Source of the DNA: Alkalibacillus almallahensis
Lineage (GTDB): Bacteria > Bacillota > Bacilli > Bacillales > Alkalibacillaceae
Assembly (NCBI RefSeq): GCF_011761495.1
Contig: NZ_JAASRU010000006.1
Location: 112,998-176,997, forward strand
Length of the DNA stretch: 64,000 nt
Reading direction: 5' to 3'
A program made the translations under genes and the position numbers. The notes beneath the pieces are model-generated. The model searched no databases. It worked only from the letters and a program-made list of their open reading frames with translations, and was not told where the DNA came from. The first letter of the stretch is position 1, and each line of letters begins with the position of its first letter. Shown in pieces: positions 54,026 to 62,403 of the stretch.

Positions 54026-54424
54026 ATGACTTACCCATCTCGAAAAGATATTTGGACCGCTATATTATGGTTTGGCATTATTGCAATTGCTCTAATCTGG
54101 ACATTCATAAATAATGATATGCTTTTATTAAGCATTAGTGTCATTGCATTAATTGTAGCGGTTTGGTTCTGGCTGACAGTTCGCTATCATGTAGAAGAAC
54201 GCCATTTGACCGCTTATTATGGACCGTTTAAAAAATCAATCGACATTCATGATATTGAAAAAATTCGTTTAGTTCGTAGTCTTAAGTTTTCACCAGCACT
54301 GGCGCTGACAAGACTCGAAATTACATACGGATACGATCACCAAGTGATTCGCGTCTCCCCTTCAGATAATAGTTTATTTGTGAAACAACTAATGTCGGTT
54401 AATCCTGATATTGAGTTTGAATAA
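54026..54424 (+). CDS. Membrane PH-domain-type protein
   Basis: 132 residues. Two helices (about 10-27 and 33-50), then a small beta domain: YHVEERHLTAYYGPFKKSIDIHDIEKIRLVRSLKFSPALALTRLEITYGYDHQVIRVSPSDNSLFVKQLMSVNPDIEF. This is the bacterial PH (YyaB/SunI-like) arrangement; some relatives confer bacteriocin immunity, but no toxin gene is near. AAAGGAGTG ribosome site. Confidence 0.8.
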   Translation: MTYPSRKDIWTAILWFGIIAIALIWTFINNDMLLLSISVIALIVAVWFWLTVRYHVEERHLTAYYGPFKKSIDIHDIEKIRLVRSLKFSPALALTRLEITYGYDHQVIRVSPSDNSLFVKQLMSVNPDIEFE

Positions 54425-54483
54425 GTGATCAGTTGGTAATGTAGAATTGATCGAGTTTATGATACTTTTGTGCGAGTGGAACA

Positions 54484-54520
54484 AAAAAAGGTTGGCGCCT
54501 AATTAGCGCCAACCTTTTTC
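54484..54520. terminator. Terminator of the fructose operon (bidirectional)
   Basis: AAAAAGGTTGGCGC/GCGCCAACCTTTTT with a 7-nt loop. Both sides end in A/T runs, between convergent genes. Confidence 0.9.
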
Positions 54521-54523
54521 TTA

Positions 54524-54790
54524 TTATTCGAAGTTATTTTTGACTAAGTTGACTAGTGTATCAATAGCTTCTTCTTCATCTTCGCCTTCTGCTTTAAGGC
54601 CAATTGTCGTCCCTTTTTCAATTCCTAGCGTCATAACGCCGAGAATACTTTTAGCTTCAGTTTCTTTCTGCTCTTCACCTGTTACAATTTTAATATCAGA
54701 AGAAAACTTGCTAGCTTCTTGCACAAATTGTTGTGCTGGGCGAGCGTGTAAACCTGTTTCATTTTGAACGACTACTTCTACTTGCTTCAT
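54524..54790 (-). CDS. HPr family phosphocarrier in the fructose locus
   Basis: 88 residues. Phospho-histidine His15 in ETGLHARPA; regulatory serine in AKSILGVMTLGIEKG at residue 48, equivalent to HPr Ser46 but shifted by a two-residue insertion before it. Carries phosphate from EI (ptsI, divergent at 58.6 kb) to the fructose IIA encoded upstream. It keeps both His and Ser, so it is HPr-like rather than Crh-like, and could act with CcpA. Last gene of the operon. Confidence 0.93.
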   Translation of the reverse strand: MKQVEVVVQNETGLHARPAQQFVQEASKFSSDIKIVTGEEQKETEAKSILGVMTLGIEKGTTIGLKAEGEDEEEAIDTLVNLVKNNFE

Positions 54791-54802
54791 GATAGGTCCT
54801 CC

Positions 54803-55252
54803 TTATGCTTCGAGCGCTGCTAACAACTCGTCACTTGAAGAAGCGTCTTGTAACTTCTGACGGAAATCTTCATGCATGAGTTTTCGTGATAGTTGCGACA
54901 AGATTTGTAAGTGTTCATTCCCTGCTTGCTCTTCAGGAATCGCAATCATAAATACTGACGTCACGGGGTTACCATCTAATGATTGCCAATCGATTTCATT
55001 GGTTAAACGAGCAAAGGCAAGACCCGGTTCACTAACACCTGTTGATTTGCCGTGTGGAATCGCCACACCAAAACCAATTCCTGTCGATCCTTCTGCTTCA
55101 CGATTTAGCACCGCTTCTTTATAGACGGCTGCATCTTCTACAACGCCTGTATTTTGCATGACTTTGATTAATTCGTCAAGACTTTCATCTCGAGAATTTG
55201 CATCAAGATCAAGTAAGACATGTTCTTTTTTCAATAACTCTTTTAATTCCAT
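54803..55252 (-). CDS. PTS fructose-type IIA component
   Basis: 149 residues. Active His67 in GVAIPHGKS; EAVLNREAEGSTGIGFG before it and GNEHLQILSQLSRKL after are typical of the mannitol/fructose IIA family. It is a separate protein here rather than fused to IIBC as in many bacilli. Receives phosphate from HPr and passes it to IIB. AAAGGAG ribosome site. Confidence 0.94.
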   Translation of the reverse strand: MELKELLKKEHVLLDLDANSRDESLDELIKVMQNTGVVEDAAVYKEAVLNREAEGSTGIGFGVAIPHGKSTGVSEPGLAFARLTNEIDWQSLDGNPVTSVFMIAIPEEQAGNEHLQILSQLSRKLMHEDFRQKLQDASSSDELLAALEA

Positions 55253-55284
55253 TTAAATCGAACTCCTTTTTGTATCTTGCTGTA

Positions 55285-56658
55285 TTAAGCTTCTGTGACT
55301 TGTTCGGGTTTTCTCTTAAATAATGCAACTAATAAAGCTGTTACAATAGCACCAATTGCAATCGCTAATGCGTATAAGAAGACGTTCGTTACAGCATCAC
55401 CTATAAATAACACGAAGACTCCCCCGTGATTCACACGTAATAATACATCAAATGCCATTGTTAATGCACCTGCTGTGGCTGAACCAACTACTAATGCCGG
55501 AATAACACGGAATGGATCAGCCGCCGCAAATGGAATCGCGCCTTCAGTAATGAATGATATCCCCATAACACCAGCTGCTTTACCAGCTTCGCGTTGTTCA
55601 GGGTTAAATTTATTTTTCACAAATACAGTTGCTAACCAAACACCTAACGGCGGCGTCATACCAGCTGCCATGACTGCTGCCATTGGGCCAAATAATTCAC
55701 TTGCAAGTAAACCTGAGGCAAAGGCGTAAGCTGTTTTATTAACAGGACCACCCATATCTATAGCCATCATTCCACCTAAAATAAGACCTAATAGAATTGC
55801 GTTAGCTCCAGACATTGATTGTAACCAATTTTCTAATCCTGTCATCATCGCCGCTACAGGATCATTAATAACATAAAATAACGATAGACCTGTGATTAGA
55901 GTAGCTAATAACGGTATGATTAATACAGGCATAAGTCCTTCGAGGTTTTTCGGAACTTTGAAGTACTTTTTAATCGCAAGGGCGACATAACCTGCTAAGA
56001 AACCACCAATGATACCACCTAAGAAACCAGTTCCCACTTCATCCGCAATCAAACCAGCAACTAAACCAGGCGCTAAACCAGGTTTATCCGAGATTGAATA
56101 CGCAATAAAACCAGCTAAAACCGGAACCATCATCGAGAACGCTAGTCCGCCGATTTCATTTAGATAGAAAGGAAGTGACCCTTCTTCTGGTGAGTCTTTC
56201 ACACCAAAAGCAAATGATAAGGCCATCAGTAAACCACCAGCTACAATCAATGGAATCATGAAGGAAACACCGTTCATTAAATGCTTATAGAACCCTTTTC
56301 CTTCATTTTTTTCTTGTTTACTGACTTGTTCGTCATGTTCTTCAGTTGATTTCTCTTCCATGTTTACAGCGCGATCAATTAAGCCATCCGCATTTTTAAT
56401 CGCTTCACTAACACCTACGCGAATGATATTTTTCCCAGCAAAGCGCTCTTCATCCACATTCGTGTCAACGGCTAAAATGACGGCATGAGCTTCGCGAATG
56501 TCTTCTGCTGTCAGTTCGTTTTCAGCACCGACACTCCCTTGTGTTTCCACTTTCATTTCAATGTCTTTACCTTTTGCGGCTTGGTCCAATGCCTCGGCTG
56601 CCATGTAAGTATGGGCAATACCCGTTGGACAAGCTGTGACTGCTACTAACTTTGTCAT
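55285..56658 (-). CDS. fruA: PTS fructose transporter IIBC
   Basis: 457 residues. IIB domain: phospho-Cys10 in VTACPTGIAHTYMAAEAL, residues 1-100. Charged linker (about 105-125). IIC domain with about nine helices from residue 130, containing GGLAFSMMVPVLAGFIAYSISDKPGLAPG, MAIDMGGPVNKTAYAFA and ITEGAIPFAAADPFRVIP. Imports fructose as fructose-1-phosphate. Overlaps fruK by 4 bases. Confidence 0.95.
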   Translation of the reverse strand: MTKLVAVTACPTGIAHTYMAAEALDQAAKGKDIEMKVETQGSVGAENELTAEDIREAHAVILAVDTNVDEERFAGKNIIRVGVSEAIKNADGLIDRAVNMEEKSTEEHDEQVSKQEKNEGKGFYKHLMNGVSFMIPLIVAGGLLMALSFAFGVKDSPEEGSLPFYLNEIGGLAFSMMVPVLAGFIAYSISDKPGLAPGLVAGLIADEVGTGFLGGIIGGFLAGYVALAIKKYFKVPKNLEGLMPVLIIPLLATLITGLSLFYVINDPVAAMMTGLENWLQSMSGANAILLGLILGGMMAIDMGGPVNKTAYAFASGLLASELFGPMAAVMAAGMTPPLGVWLATVFVKNKFNPEQREAGKAAGVMGISFITEGAIPFAAADPFRVIPALVVGSATAGALTMAFDVLLRVNHGGVFVLFIGDAVTNVFLYALAIAIGAIVTALLVALFKRKPEQVTEA

Positions 56659-57623
56659 GTTTCTAACCTCCCCAAATCATTTAATCCTATTTTCTCAACA
56701 GAAACCGACTCGACATGTGCTTCGATTTCCTCTAAGGTGCAAACCGTTGTCCCTGCTTTCGAAGCCGTGATCGTCCCTGCTGTTGTCGCCCATTTGGCTA
56801 GTGTTTCAAAATCATATCCTTGGCTGAGCGCATACACCATAGCGCCAACCATTGAATCCCCTGCTCCAACTGTGCTCTGTGGTGTGATTGAAAACGGTTT
56901 TACTTGATAAGCTTCTTTTTCACTAACAAATAGTGCACCGTCTCCACCTAAAGAAACAGCAACTATCTTGATACCTGACTCAACTAATTCCTGACACGCT
57001 TTAACAATTGCTTCAATCGATTCAAAAGTTTTATCAAATAACTCCTCTAACTCATGAATATTCGGTTTGATGACATGTGGCTTAGCTTTAACCCCTTCTT
57101 TTAGATTAGGACCACTTGCATCTAAAATCGTTTTTACACCATATTCTCTTGCTAAGTTGATATAACGCTTGTATTGATCATCGTCTACACCATCCGGGGT
57201 GCTTCCACTTAAAACTAAGTAGTTTGTATCAGCTAATAATTTAGTTAATTTTTGTTCGAATGCTTGTAGGTCGTTGTCAGATACCTTGATACCTGGTTCA
57301 TTAATTTCTGTCGTGACGCCTTTAGACTCATCAACGATTTTCAAGTTGGTTCTGACATCTCCAGAAACTTGTTGGAAATCATAATCAATCGATAACTGAG
57401 TTAACGCATTTTCAATCATGAGGCCAGTTGATCCGGCGCTAAAACCAGTTGTCTGTGTTTTCATATCTAGCTGTGTTAATACTTTAGCGACATTAATTCC
57501 TTTGCCACCTGGATCAGTCACAGGATCTGACTTCAAACGATTTAAACCACCTATTTCAAATTCGGGTAATGAAATCGTTTTATCCAAGGCGGGATTAAGT
57601 GTCACTGTCAGTGGTTTGGTCAT
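56655..57623 (-). CDS. fruK: 1-phosphofructokinase
   Basis: 322 residues, PfkB family. LNPALDKTISLPEF at the start, DPGGKGINVAKVL (substrate site, about residue 38), LSGSTPDGVD, and the catalytic PQSTVGAGDSMVGAMVYALSQG (Asp about residue 257) complete the fold. Phosphorylates fructose-1-phosphate to the 1,6-bisphosphate. Three bases after fruR; ribosome site GAGGATT. Confidence 0.95.
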   Translation of the reverse strand: MTKPLTVTLNPALDKTISLPEFEIGGLNRLKSDPVTDPGGKGINVAKVLTQLDMKTQTTGFSAGSTGLMIENALTQLSIDYDFQQVSGDVRTNLKIVDESKGVTTEINEPGIKVSDNDLQAFEQKLTKLLADTNYLVLSGSTPDGVDDDQYKRYINLAREYGVKTILDASGPNLKEGVKAKPHVIKPNIHELEELFDKTFESIEAIVKACQELVESGIKIVAVSLGGDGALFVSEKEAYQVKPFSITPQSTVGAGDSMVGAMVYALSQGYDFETLAKWATTAGTITASKAGTTVCTLEEIEAHVESVSVEKIGLNDLGRLET

Positions 57624-57626
57624 GAT

Positions 57627-58406
57627 TTAATCCTCCTGAAGCTTTACAATATCTAATTTGACACCTATCTGATCTAATTCTGTTTGATACCAATCATCAA
57701 CACGATCATCTGTAATTAAATGATGAATCATACTAAGGTCCGCAAATTTCGCAAACGTAATTTTATCAAACTTACTATGGTCAGCTAATACGATCGCATC
57801 CGATGCTTGTTGGACCATCAATTGCTTAGTAGAAGCTTCGATTAAGTTCGGTGTCGTGAGTCCATCTTCCAAATCAATACCGTTTGTTCCGATAAATGCT
57901 TTATCAACATGCAAAATGGATAAGGTTTGATCAGTGATTGGTCCGACTAATGCTTGCGTTTCATGACGCAGACGACCACCTGGAACGATCACTTCAAACT
58001 GGGGTGAATCTTTTAACAGCTCAGCATGGACAACCGAATTCGTGACAACTGTTAAGGATTGAAACTGTTTTATTTCATAAACTAACGGAAGTGTTGTCGT
58101 TCCTGCATCGATTAAGATGGTGTCACCTTCTTGAATATACGATGCTGCGCGTTTGGCAATGGCTTGTTTTTCTGCTAGAAACCGATCAGATTTTTCTGTA
58201 ACAGTCGGTTCGAAATTGACACTTTCAAGCGCAATGGCGCCTCCATGCGTTCGTTTGATCACGTGATCTTGTTCTAATTCTTTTAAGTCACGACGAATTG
58301 TCGATTCTGACACATTGAATGCATCACACAATTGTAGAACTGAAGCCCGTTGATGTTTTTCGATATAATTCTGGATTAGCTGTTTTCGCTCTTCACCATA
58401 AAGCAA
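57627..58406 (-). CDS. fruR: DeoR family repressor of the fructose operon
   Basis: 259 residues. HTH ERKQLIQNYIEKHQRASVLQLCDAFNVSESTIRRDLKELEQDHVIKRTHGGAI (residues 5-57); the effector domain has DTILIDAGTTTLPLVYEI and IGTNGIDLEDGLTTPN. Start: TTG 58406, eight bases after GAGGTG; the longer frame to 58442 runs into the operator and has no ribosome site. First gene of fruR-fruK-fruA(IIBC)-IIA-HPr, with fructose-1-phosphate the likely inducer. Confidence 0.92.
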   Translation of the reverse strand: MLYGEERKQLIQNYIEKHQRASVLQLCDAFNVSESTIRRDLKELEQDHVIKRTHGGAIALESVNFEPTVTEKSDRFLAEKQAIAKRAASYIQEGDTILIDAGTTTLPLVYEIKQFQSLTVVTNSVVHAELLKDSPQFEVIVPGGRLRHETQALVGPITDQTLSILHVDKAFIGTNGIDLEDGLTTPNLIEASTKQLMVQQASDAIVLADHSKFDKITFAKFADLSMIHHLITDDRVDDWYQTELDQIGVKLDIVKLQED

Positions 58407-58430
58407 ATAAACAACACCTCTCTTAATCAC

Positions 58431-58480
58431 ATATATGATCACTTTTGATTGTTTATGATTGTATTTGACTGATTTTGATT
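58431..58480 (-). promoter_or_regulatory. FruR operator, five 10-bp-phased repeats
   Basis: On the plus strand five successive decamers end TGATC, TGATT, TGATT, TGACT and TGATT, at 58440, 58450, 58460, 58470 and 58480. On the minus strand the unit reads about CAATCAAAAT. It lies between the -10 and the fruR start, each copy on the same DNA face, as for DeoR-type repressors. Confidence 0.8.
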
Positions 58481-58506
58481 ATAATAGATGATGTAAGCGG
58501 TGTCAA
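58478..58506 (-). promoter_or_regulatory. fru operon promoter, perfect consensus, with cre site
   Basis: Minus strand: TTGACA (58501-58506), 17 bp, TATAAT (58478-58483). The sequence TGTAAGCGGTGTCA (58492-58505) fits the cre consensus TGWAANCGNTNNCA at every position and overlaps the -35 and spacer, so CcpA repression is expected. Confidence 0.85.
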
Positions 58507-58521
58507 AGATTTTGTTGAAAG

Positions 58522-58551
58522 TTGACTCCCAACACTTCATCCATTTATGAT
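58522..58551 (+). promoter_or_regulatory. ptsI promoter
   Basis: TTGACT, 18 bp, TATGAT, about 28 bases before the ptsI ATG. It is back to back with the fru promoter; the cre site is about 17 bases upstream of this -35. Confidence 0.65.
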
Positions 58552-58578
58552 AAAATTCACTCAAGGAGTTGATTGATT

Positions 58579-60294
58579 ATGACTGAAATTAAAGGCATCG
58601 GAGCCTCTAATGGCGTTCAAATAGGAAAAGCCTTTGTACTTCAAGACCCTAAATTAACGATTAATGAAGATAAAGCTAGCGACGTCCAACAGCAAAAAGA
58701 TCAATTTAATGATGCTGTGGAACAAGCTAAGCTTGATTTAGAACGTATTCAAAAGCATGTCGAACAGGAAATGGGCGAGGATCATGCGAAAATCTTCGGT
58801 GCTCATTTGCTCGTTTTACAAGACCCTGAGCTTCTGAATGCGGTCAATACAAAAATTGAGTCCGAGCAAGTTCATGCCGACAAAGCATTAAATGATACAG
58901 CAAACCAATTCATTTCCATGTTCGAAAGCATGGACAATGATTATATGAAAGAACGTGCAGCTGACATTCGCGATGTCTCAAAGCGCGTCATCTCGTATTT
59001 ATTAGGTGAACCTTTAGTCACAACGAGTGACATTACAGAAGAGGTTATTTTAGTAGCACATGACCTGCTTCCTTCTGATACCGCTCAGCTTAACCGGAAG
59101 TATGTTAAAGGAATCGTGACGGATATAGGTGGACGAACATCACATTCAGCGATCATGTCCCGTTCAATGGGCATTCCAGCTGTTGTAGGTACTTCGGAAG
59201 CCACGAATTCAGTAAATGCTGGTATGACAGTCATCATTGATGGTCAAACAGGCGATGTCATCATAAATCCGACTGACGACCAACTCAATTCATACCGAGC
59301 GAAACAACAAAAAGAACAAGAAGAAGCCGAACAATTGAAGAAATTAATCGGCCAACCTGCTACTACAACGGATGATCATACTGTCGAATTAGTGGCTAAC
59401 ATAGGCTCACCGAAAGATTTAGAAACCGTTATTGAAAATGATGGCGAAGGAATCGGGTTATTTAGAACTGAATTCTTATACATGGATCGTGACAGCCTGC
59501 CAACAGAAGAAGAACAGTTCCAAGCTTATCAACAAGTCCTATCGACGATGGCCAATAAACCTGTTGTGATTAGAACTTTAGATGTTGGTGGCGACAAGGA
59601 CTTACCTTATTTAGACTTACCAGAGGAACTAAATCCATTCTTAGGCTTTCGTGCATTACGTTTATGTCTAGAAAGAGATGATTTATTCCGCGTCCAATTA
59701 CGCGCTTTATTACGCGCTAGTGTCTATGGTAATCTCAAGATCATGTTCCCGATGGTTGCTACATTAGAAGAATTCCGTCAGGCTAAGGCTATACTTGAAG
59801 AAGAGAAGCAAGGCTTAATTCAAGCAGGTCATGACGTTAGTGATGATATTGAGGTTGGTATTATGGTTGAGATCCCATCCACTGCTGCCTTAGCTGATCA
59901 ATTCGCCAAGGAAGTTGATTTCTTCAGTATCGGTACGAACGATTTAATCCAGTATACAATGGCTGCTGATCGCATGAACGAACATGTCAGTCATCTCTAT
60001 CAGCCATACCATCCAGCAGTCCTTCGCTTAATTAAGCAAGTCATTGATGCTTCTCATGCAGAAGGTAAATGGACAGGCATGTGTGGCGAAATGGCTGGCG
60101 ATGAAGTAGCTATCCCGATTTTACTCGGTCTAGGCTTAGACGAATTTAGCATGAGTGCTTCAGCTGTCTTACCAGCACGAAAGCAAATTCAAAACTTAAG
60201 TTATAGCGCATTACAGGAAGCAACAACTGAAATCCTATCCCAATCAACGAACGCTGATGTTAAAGCGTATGTAGAAAAGCATTTCATAAACTAA
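58579..60294 (+). CDS. ptsI: PTS enzyme I (phosphoenolpyruvate-protein phosphotransferase)
   Basis: About 571 residues. [14 protein letters not shown] at the start, phospho-His in [21 protein letters not shown] (about residue 190), then [34 protein letters not shown] and the Cys-bearing [32 protein letters not shown]. Takes phosphate from PEP to HPr. ATG 58579 after AAGGAG; TTG 58573 is too close. Unlike B. subtilis, ptsI is not directly after ptsH but divergent from the fru operon that carries the HPr gene. Confidence 0.96.
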   Translation: MTEIKGIGASNGVQIGKAFVLQDPKLTINEDKASDVQQQKDQFNDAVEQAKLDLERIQKHVEQEMGEDHAKIFGAHLLVLQDPELLNAVNTKIESEQVHADKALNDTANQFISMFESMDNDYMKERAADIRDVSKRVISYLLGEPLVTTSDITEEVILVAHDLLPSDTAQLNRKYVKGIVTDIGGRTSHSAIMSRSMGIPAVVGTSEATNSVNAGMTVIIDGQTGDVIINPTDDQLNSYRAKQQKEQEEAEQLKKLIGQPATTTDDHTVELVANIGSPKDLETVIENDGEGIGLFRTEFLYMDRDSLPTEEEQFQAYQQVLSTMANKPVVIRTLDVGGDKDLPYLDLPEELNPFLGFRALRLCLERDDLFRVQLRALLRASVYGNLKIMFPMVATLEEFRQAKAILEEEKQGLIQAGHDVSDDIEVGIMVEIPSTAALADQFAKEVDFFSIGTNDLIQYTMAADRMNEHVSHLYQPYHPAVLRLIKQVIDASHAEGKWTGMCGEMAGDEVAIPILLGLGLDEFSMSASAVLPARKQIQNLSYSALQEATTEILSQSTNADVKAYVEKHFIN

Positions 60295-60300
60295 TGACTT

Positions 60301-60525
60301 TATAAAATGACTTTGTTAAAGTCCGTTGTTGATATTGTGATCCGCTACCGGTGGACGCTTTCCGCGGGCACGGCTCGAGCCTCCTCGGCCTAAAAGCGTG
60401 GCCTGCGGGGTCTCGAGACACGTGCTGTTCCCGCAGGAGTCGCCACCTTCGCTTCTCACAATTCAACAACTAAGTGCTACATCATTTTGAAAATCAACAT
60501 TAAATTTTTACAGCAAGTATAAGAT
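60301..60525. mobile_element. MITE-like element with decayed ends (copy C)
   Basis: The element spans 60309-60517. The left end GACTTTGTTAAAGT matches the clean terminal repeat at 12 of 14; the right end is more decayed. Flanking octamers TATAAAAT (60301) and TATAAGAT (60518) agree at 7 of 8. Core and arms are about 90% like copy D, in opposite orientation. It begins 14 bases after the ptsI stop and may act as its terminator. Confidence 0.75.
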
Positions 60526-60568
60526 TAATACCAAAATCAACATTAAAATATCGGAAGTAAACATGAAA

Positions 60569-60604
60569 AAAAGGGTTAAATTGCTATGCAATTTAACCCT
60601 TTTT
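60569..60604 (+). terminator. Rho-independent terminator
   Basis: AAAGGGTTAAATTGC-ATGCAATTTAACCCTTTTT-type stem with a T run, downstream of copy C; probably the final terminator of ptsI. Confidence 0.8.
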
Positions 60605-60953
60605 CTTTGTTATATCTATATTTTGAGTGTTTATTGAAAGGATCTGTTAAAGTCTGTTGTTGTTAATTTGATTAAGAGGAACTTCTGTTCTGTAATAGGT
60701 CTAACTATATTAAAATCGGTGATGAACGTGAGAGCAACTGATATTCTTTAAGCCATCAACATCAAAGGCATCCTATTACGATGAATGACTTGATGATAAA
60801 AGGGAATTTAATACAAATATCGAAACATATGATACGCTTAGGCTATCTAGTTTCACGATATAAACATTACTGCTTGTTCATTTAACAGGGCAGATTACTT
60901 AAAGAAAGAATTAGTTTTTCATAAGTTCTTCATATAGATGGGAGTGGTTTAAA

Positions 60954-61163
60954 TTGTTTGTTGGTCGAACGTTATATTTAATGGGAATGGCTTTTGTCTT
61001 CTTTAGTGTAGTGGTTATGATTATGGTTCCTTTTTCAAATGGTGGTGGCGGTATAACCCTTCCGATATTTGCTTTACTAAATGGATTTATTGCAATGGGT
61101 GTCGGAGATATTGTTATAGATTTAAATTACAGAAAAAAGGTTGAAAAGATGAACAAAGAATAA
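60954..61163 (+). CDS. Small two-helix membrane protein
   Basis: 69 residues: helix at about 3-25, a glycine stretch NGGGGG-like turn (NGGGGI), helix at about 33-53, basic tail RKKVEKMNKE. The start is TTG 60954, seven bases after GGGAGTGG. No family recognised. It lies inside a segment bounded by terminal repeats and is followed by a terminator. Confidence 0.55.
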   Translation: MFVGRTLYLMGMAFVFFSVVVMIMVPFSNGGGGITLPIFALLNGFIAMGVGDIVIDLNYRKKVEKMNKE

Positions 61164-61212
61164 GGTATGTCTATTCCACTAACGGGTGCGTTAGTCTACA
61201 AGCAAATATTAT

Positions 61213-61250
61213 AAAAATGGAACTTCCGCCTATTAGGAAGTTCCATTTTT
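61213..61250 (+). terminator. Rho-independent terminator
   Basis: AAAAATGGAACTTCC/GGAAGTTCCATTTTT with an 8-nt loop. Confidence 0.88.
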
Positions 61251-61351
61251 ATAAATAATATCAACATTAAACTTTAACAGAGCCATTGAGAAAAGACTTA
61301 AGCTTTTAAATAACACTAGTTACTACAAGTACATTAATTCAAAAGCCTTGA

Positions 61352-61807
61352 TTATAGTAACTCCTTATTTTTCTTGTATGATCGTTTTAAAGAAATGTAG
61401 TTAGTCAAAAACCAAAACAAAGAAAAAACTACTAATATTCCAATGATATCAATCCATTCATTTTGACTGCTGGGTACACCAATAAACACTAAATATAACA
61501 GAATAAAAATACCTGCAAAACTACTTGTTTTAAACATAATATGCCTTAACTCTTTACTGTAAGCTCCTACTGTTGCTATATCGGTATATTCAATACCAGA
61601 CAGTGTATATCTCCCTGTGACGTAAATAAGGAATACAGCAATAGCCATTAAAAGAGCAGTTTCAGCATCTAAGTGAAAATAGTTATTTAAGATAAGTAGT
61701 CCTACAAGGGTAAATAACAGGAGTATTCCTCCTTCTGCGAAAAAATACAATACCCTCTTTTCCTTATATTCATCATCCGGTAATAAAAAAGATATCCAAG
61801 ACTTCAT
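61352..61807 (-). CDS. Membrane protein paired with an XRE regulator
   Basis: 151 residues with four hydrophobic helices (about 20-42, 48-67, 92-110 and 118-138). It starts MKSWISFLLPDDEYKEKRVLYFFAEGG and ends in a Lys-rich tail. It overlaps the XRE gene by 4 bases, the usual arrangement of small HTH/membrane pairs in Bacillota whose membrane partner may sense or sequester. Function unknown. Confidence 0.75.
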   Translation of the reverse strand: MKSWISFLLPDDEYKEKRVLYFFAEGGILLLFTLVGLLILNNYFHLDAETALLMAIAVFLIYVTGRYTLSGIEYTDIATVGAYSKELRHIMFKTSSFAGIFILLYLVFIGVPSSQNEWIDIIGILVVFSLFWFLTNYISLKRSYKKNKELL

Positions 61808-62004
61808 GACAACTCATCCTCCCAGAATAGATCATCTAATGTTTTATCTAATTCTTTCGCAATAGCGATACACAAGTTTAAGCTGGGATTGTATTTTCCC
61901 TTTTCAATCAATCCAATTGTCTGCCTCGTAGCATTAACTCGCTTTGCAAGCTGTTCTTGAGTATAATCCTTTTGCACTCTTGCTGACTTCAATTTGTTGA
62001 CCAT
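61804..62004 (-). CDS. XRE family transcriptional regulator (YozG-like)
   Basis: 66 residues, a single HTH: MVNKLKSARVQKDYTQEQLAKRVNATRQTIGLIEKGKYNPSLNLCIAIAKELDKTLDDLFWED. Matches the minimal XRE proteins of about 65 residues. ATG 62004 follows GAGGGATT; the frame extends six codons further into the ribosome site. Probably binds the AT-rich inverted repeat just upstream. Confidence 0.9.
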   Translation of the reverse strand: MVNKLKSARVQKDYTQEQLAKRVNATRQTIGLIEKGKYNPSLNLCIAIAKELDKTLDDLFWEDELS

Positions 62005-62026
62005 ATAATCCCTCACGCACACTGTG

Positions 62027-62061
62027 TAATATATATTTTACTTAATGTTAAATATATATTA
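62027..62061 (-). promoter_or_regulatory. AT-rich inverted repeat upstream of the XRE gene
   Basis: TAATATATATTTTA (62027-62040) and TAAATATATATTA (62049-62061), near-perfect reverse complements 8 bp apart, within the probable promoter. Candidate autoregulatory operator. Confidence 0.5.
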
Positions 62062-62096
62062 CATCCTATCCTGATAAAATGCAATATATCCTCCTT

Positions 62097-62320
62097 TTAA
62101 AATAGGCTCTGTTAAAGTTTAGTGTTGATTTTCAACTGATGAAGCACTAAGTTGTTGAATTGTGAGAAGCGAAGGTGGCGACTCCTGCGGGAATAGCACG
62201 AGTCTCGAGACCCCGCAGGCTGCGCTTTTTGGCCGAGGAGGCTCGAGCCGTGCCCGCGGAAAGCGTCCACCGAGAACGGATCACAATTTCAACAACGGAC
62301 TTTAACAGAGCCTTAAAATA
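62097..62320. mobile_element. MITE-like element, intact ends and 8-bp target duplication (copy D)
   Basis: The element is 62105-62312 (208 bp). It begins GGCTCTGTTAAAGT and ends with the exact reverse complement ACTTTAACAGAGCC. The 8-bp direct repeat TTAAAATA flanks it on both sides (62097-62104 and 62313-62320). Inside is a GC-rich palindromic core with CTCGAG twice. No coding capacity. The perfect duplication indicates recent movement by a transposase supplied elsewhere. Confidence 0.9.
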
Positions 62321-62376
62321 AAAAATAGTTCAGTTAAGGGGCAAATAATAACTTTGCTCGCCAAAACTGAACTATA
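62319..62376 (-). terminator. Terminator of the MFS transporter gene
   Basis: ATAGTTCAGTT pairs with AACTGAACTAT, with an inner GCAAA/TTTGC stem. On the minus strand TTTTTTATTTT follows. The element's target duplication sits at its 3' edge. Confidence 0.7.
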
Positions 62377-62403
62377 TGCAATTAAGCGTGATTTTGCTTT
62401 TAA

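Larger units (their letters stand above)
60640..61284. mobile_element. Terminal-repeat-bounded segment carrying a small membrane gene
   Basis: The left end GGATCTGTTAAAGTCTGTTG (60640) and the right end ACTTTAACAGAGCC (61271-61284) are the same terminal repeats as the short elements, inward-facing. The 645 bp between them hold a 69-codon gene, and the remaining 300 bp (60660-60950) show no other gene. Flanking octamers ATTGAAAG and ATTGAGAA agree at 6 of 8. Could be an element with cargo or a chance pair of ends. Confidence 0.4.

Noticed and set aside
54026..54424. Bacteriocin immunity (SunI-like) system
   Set aside because: Only the PH-like membrane protein is present; no precursor peptide or exporter gene lies nearby.
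60284..60469. 61-codon minus-strand frame after ptsI
   Set aside because: It consists of the GC-rich palindromic element and has no ribosome site.
61352..62004. Toxin-antitoxin pair
   Set aside because: The XRE/membrane-protein pair has no toxin-like domain; small XRE plus membrane partner is a common regulatory arrangement.
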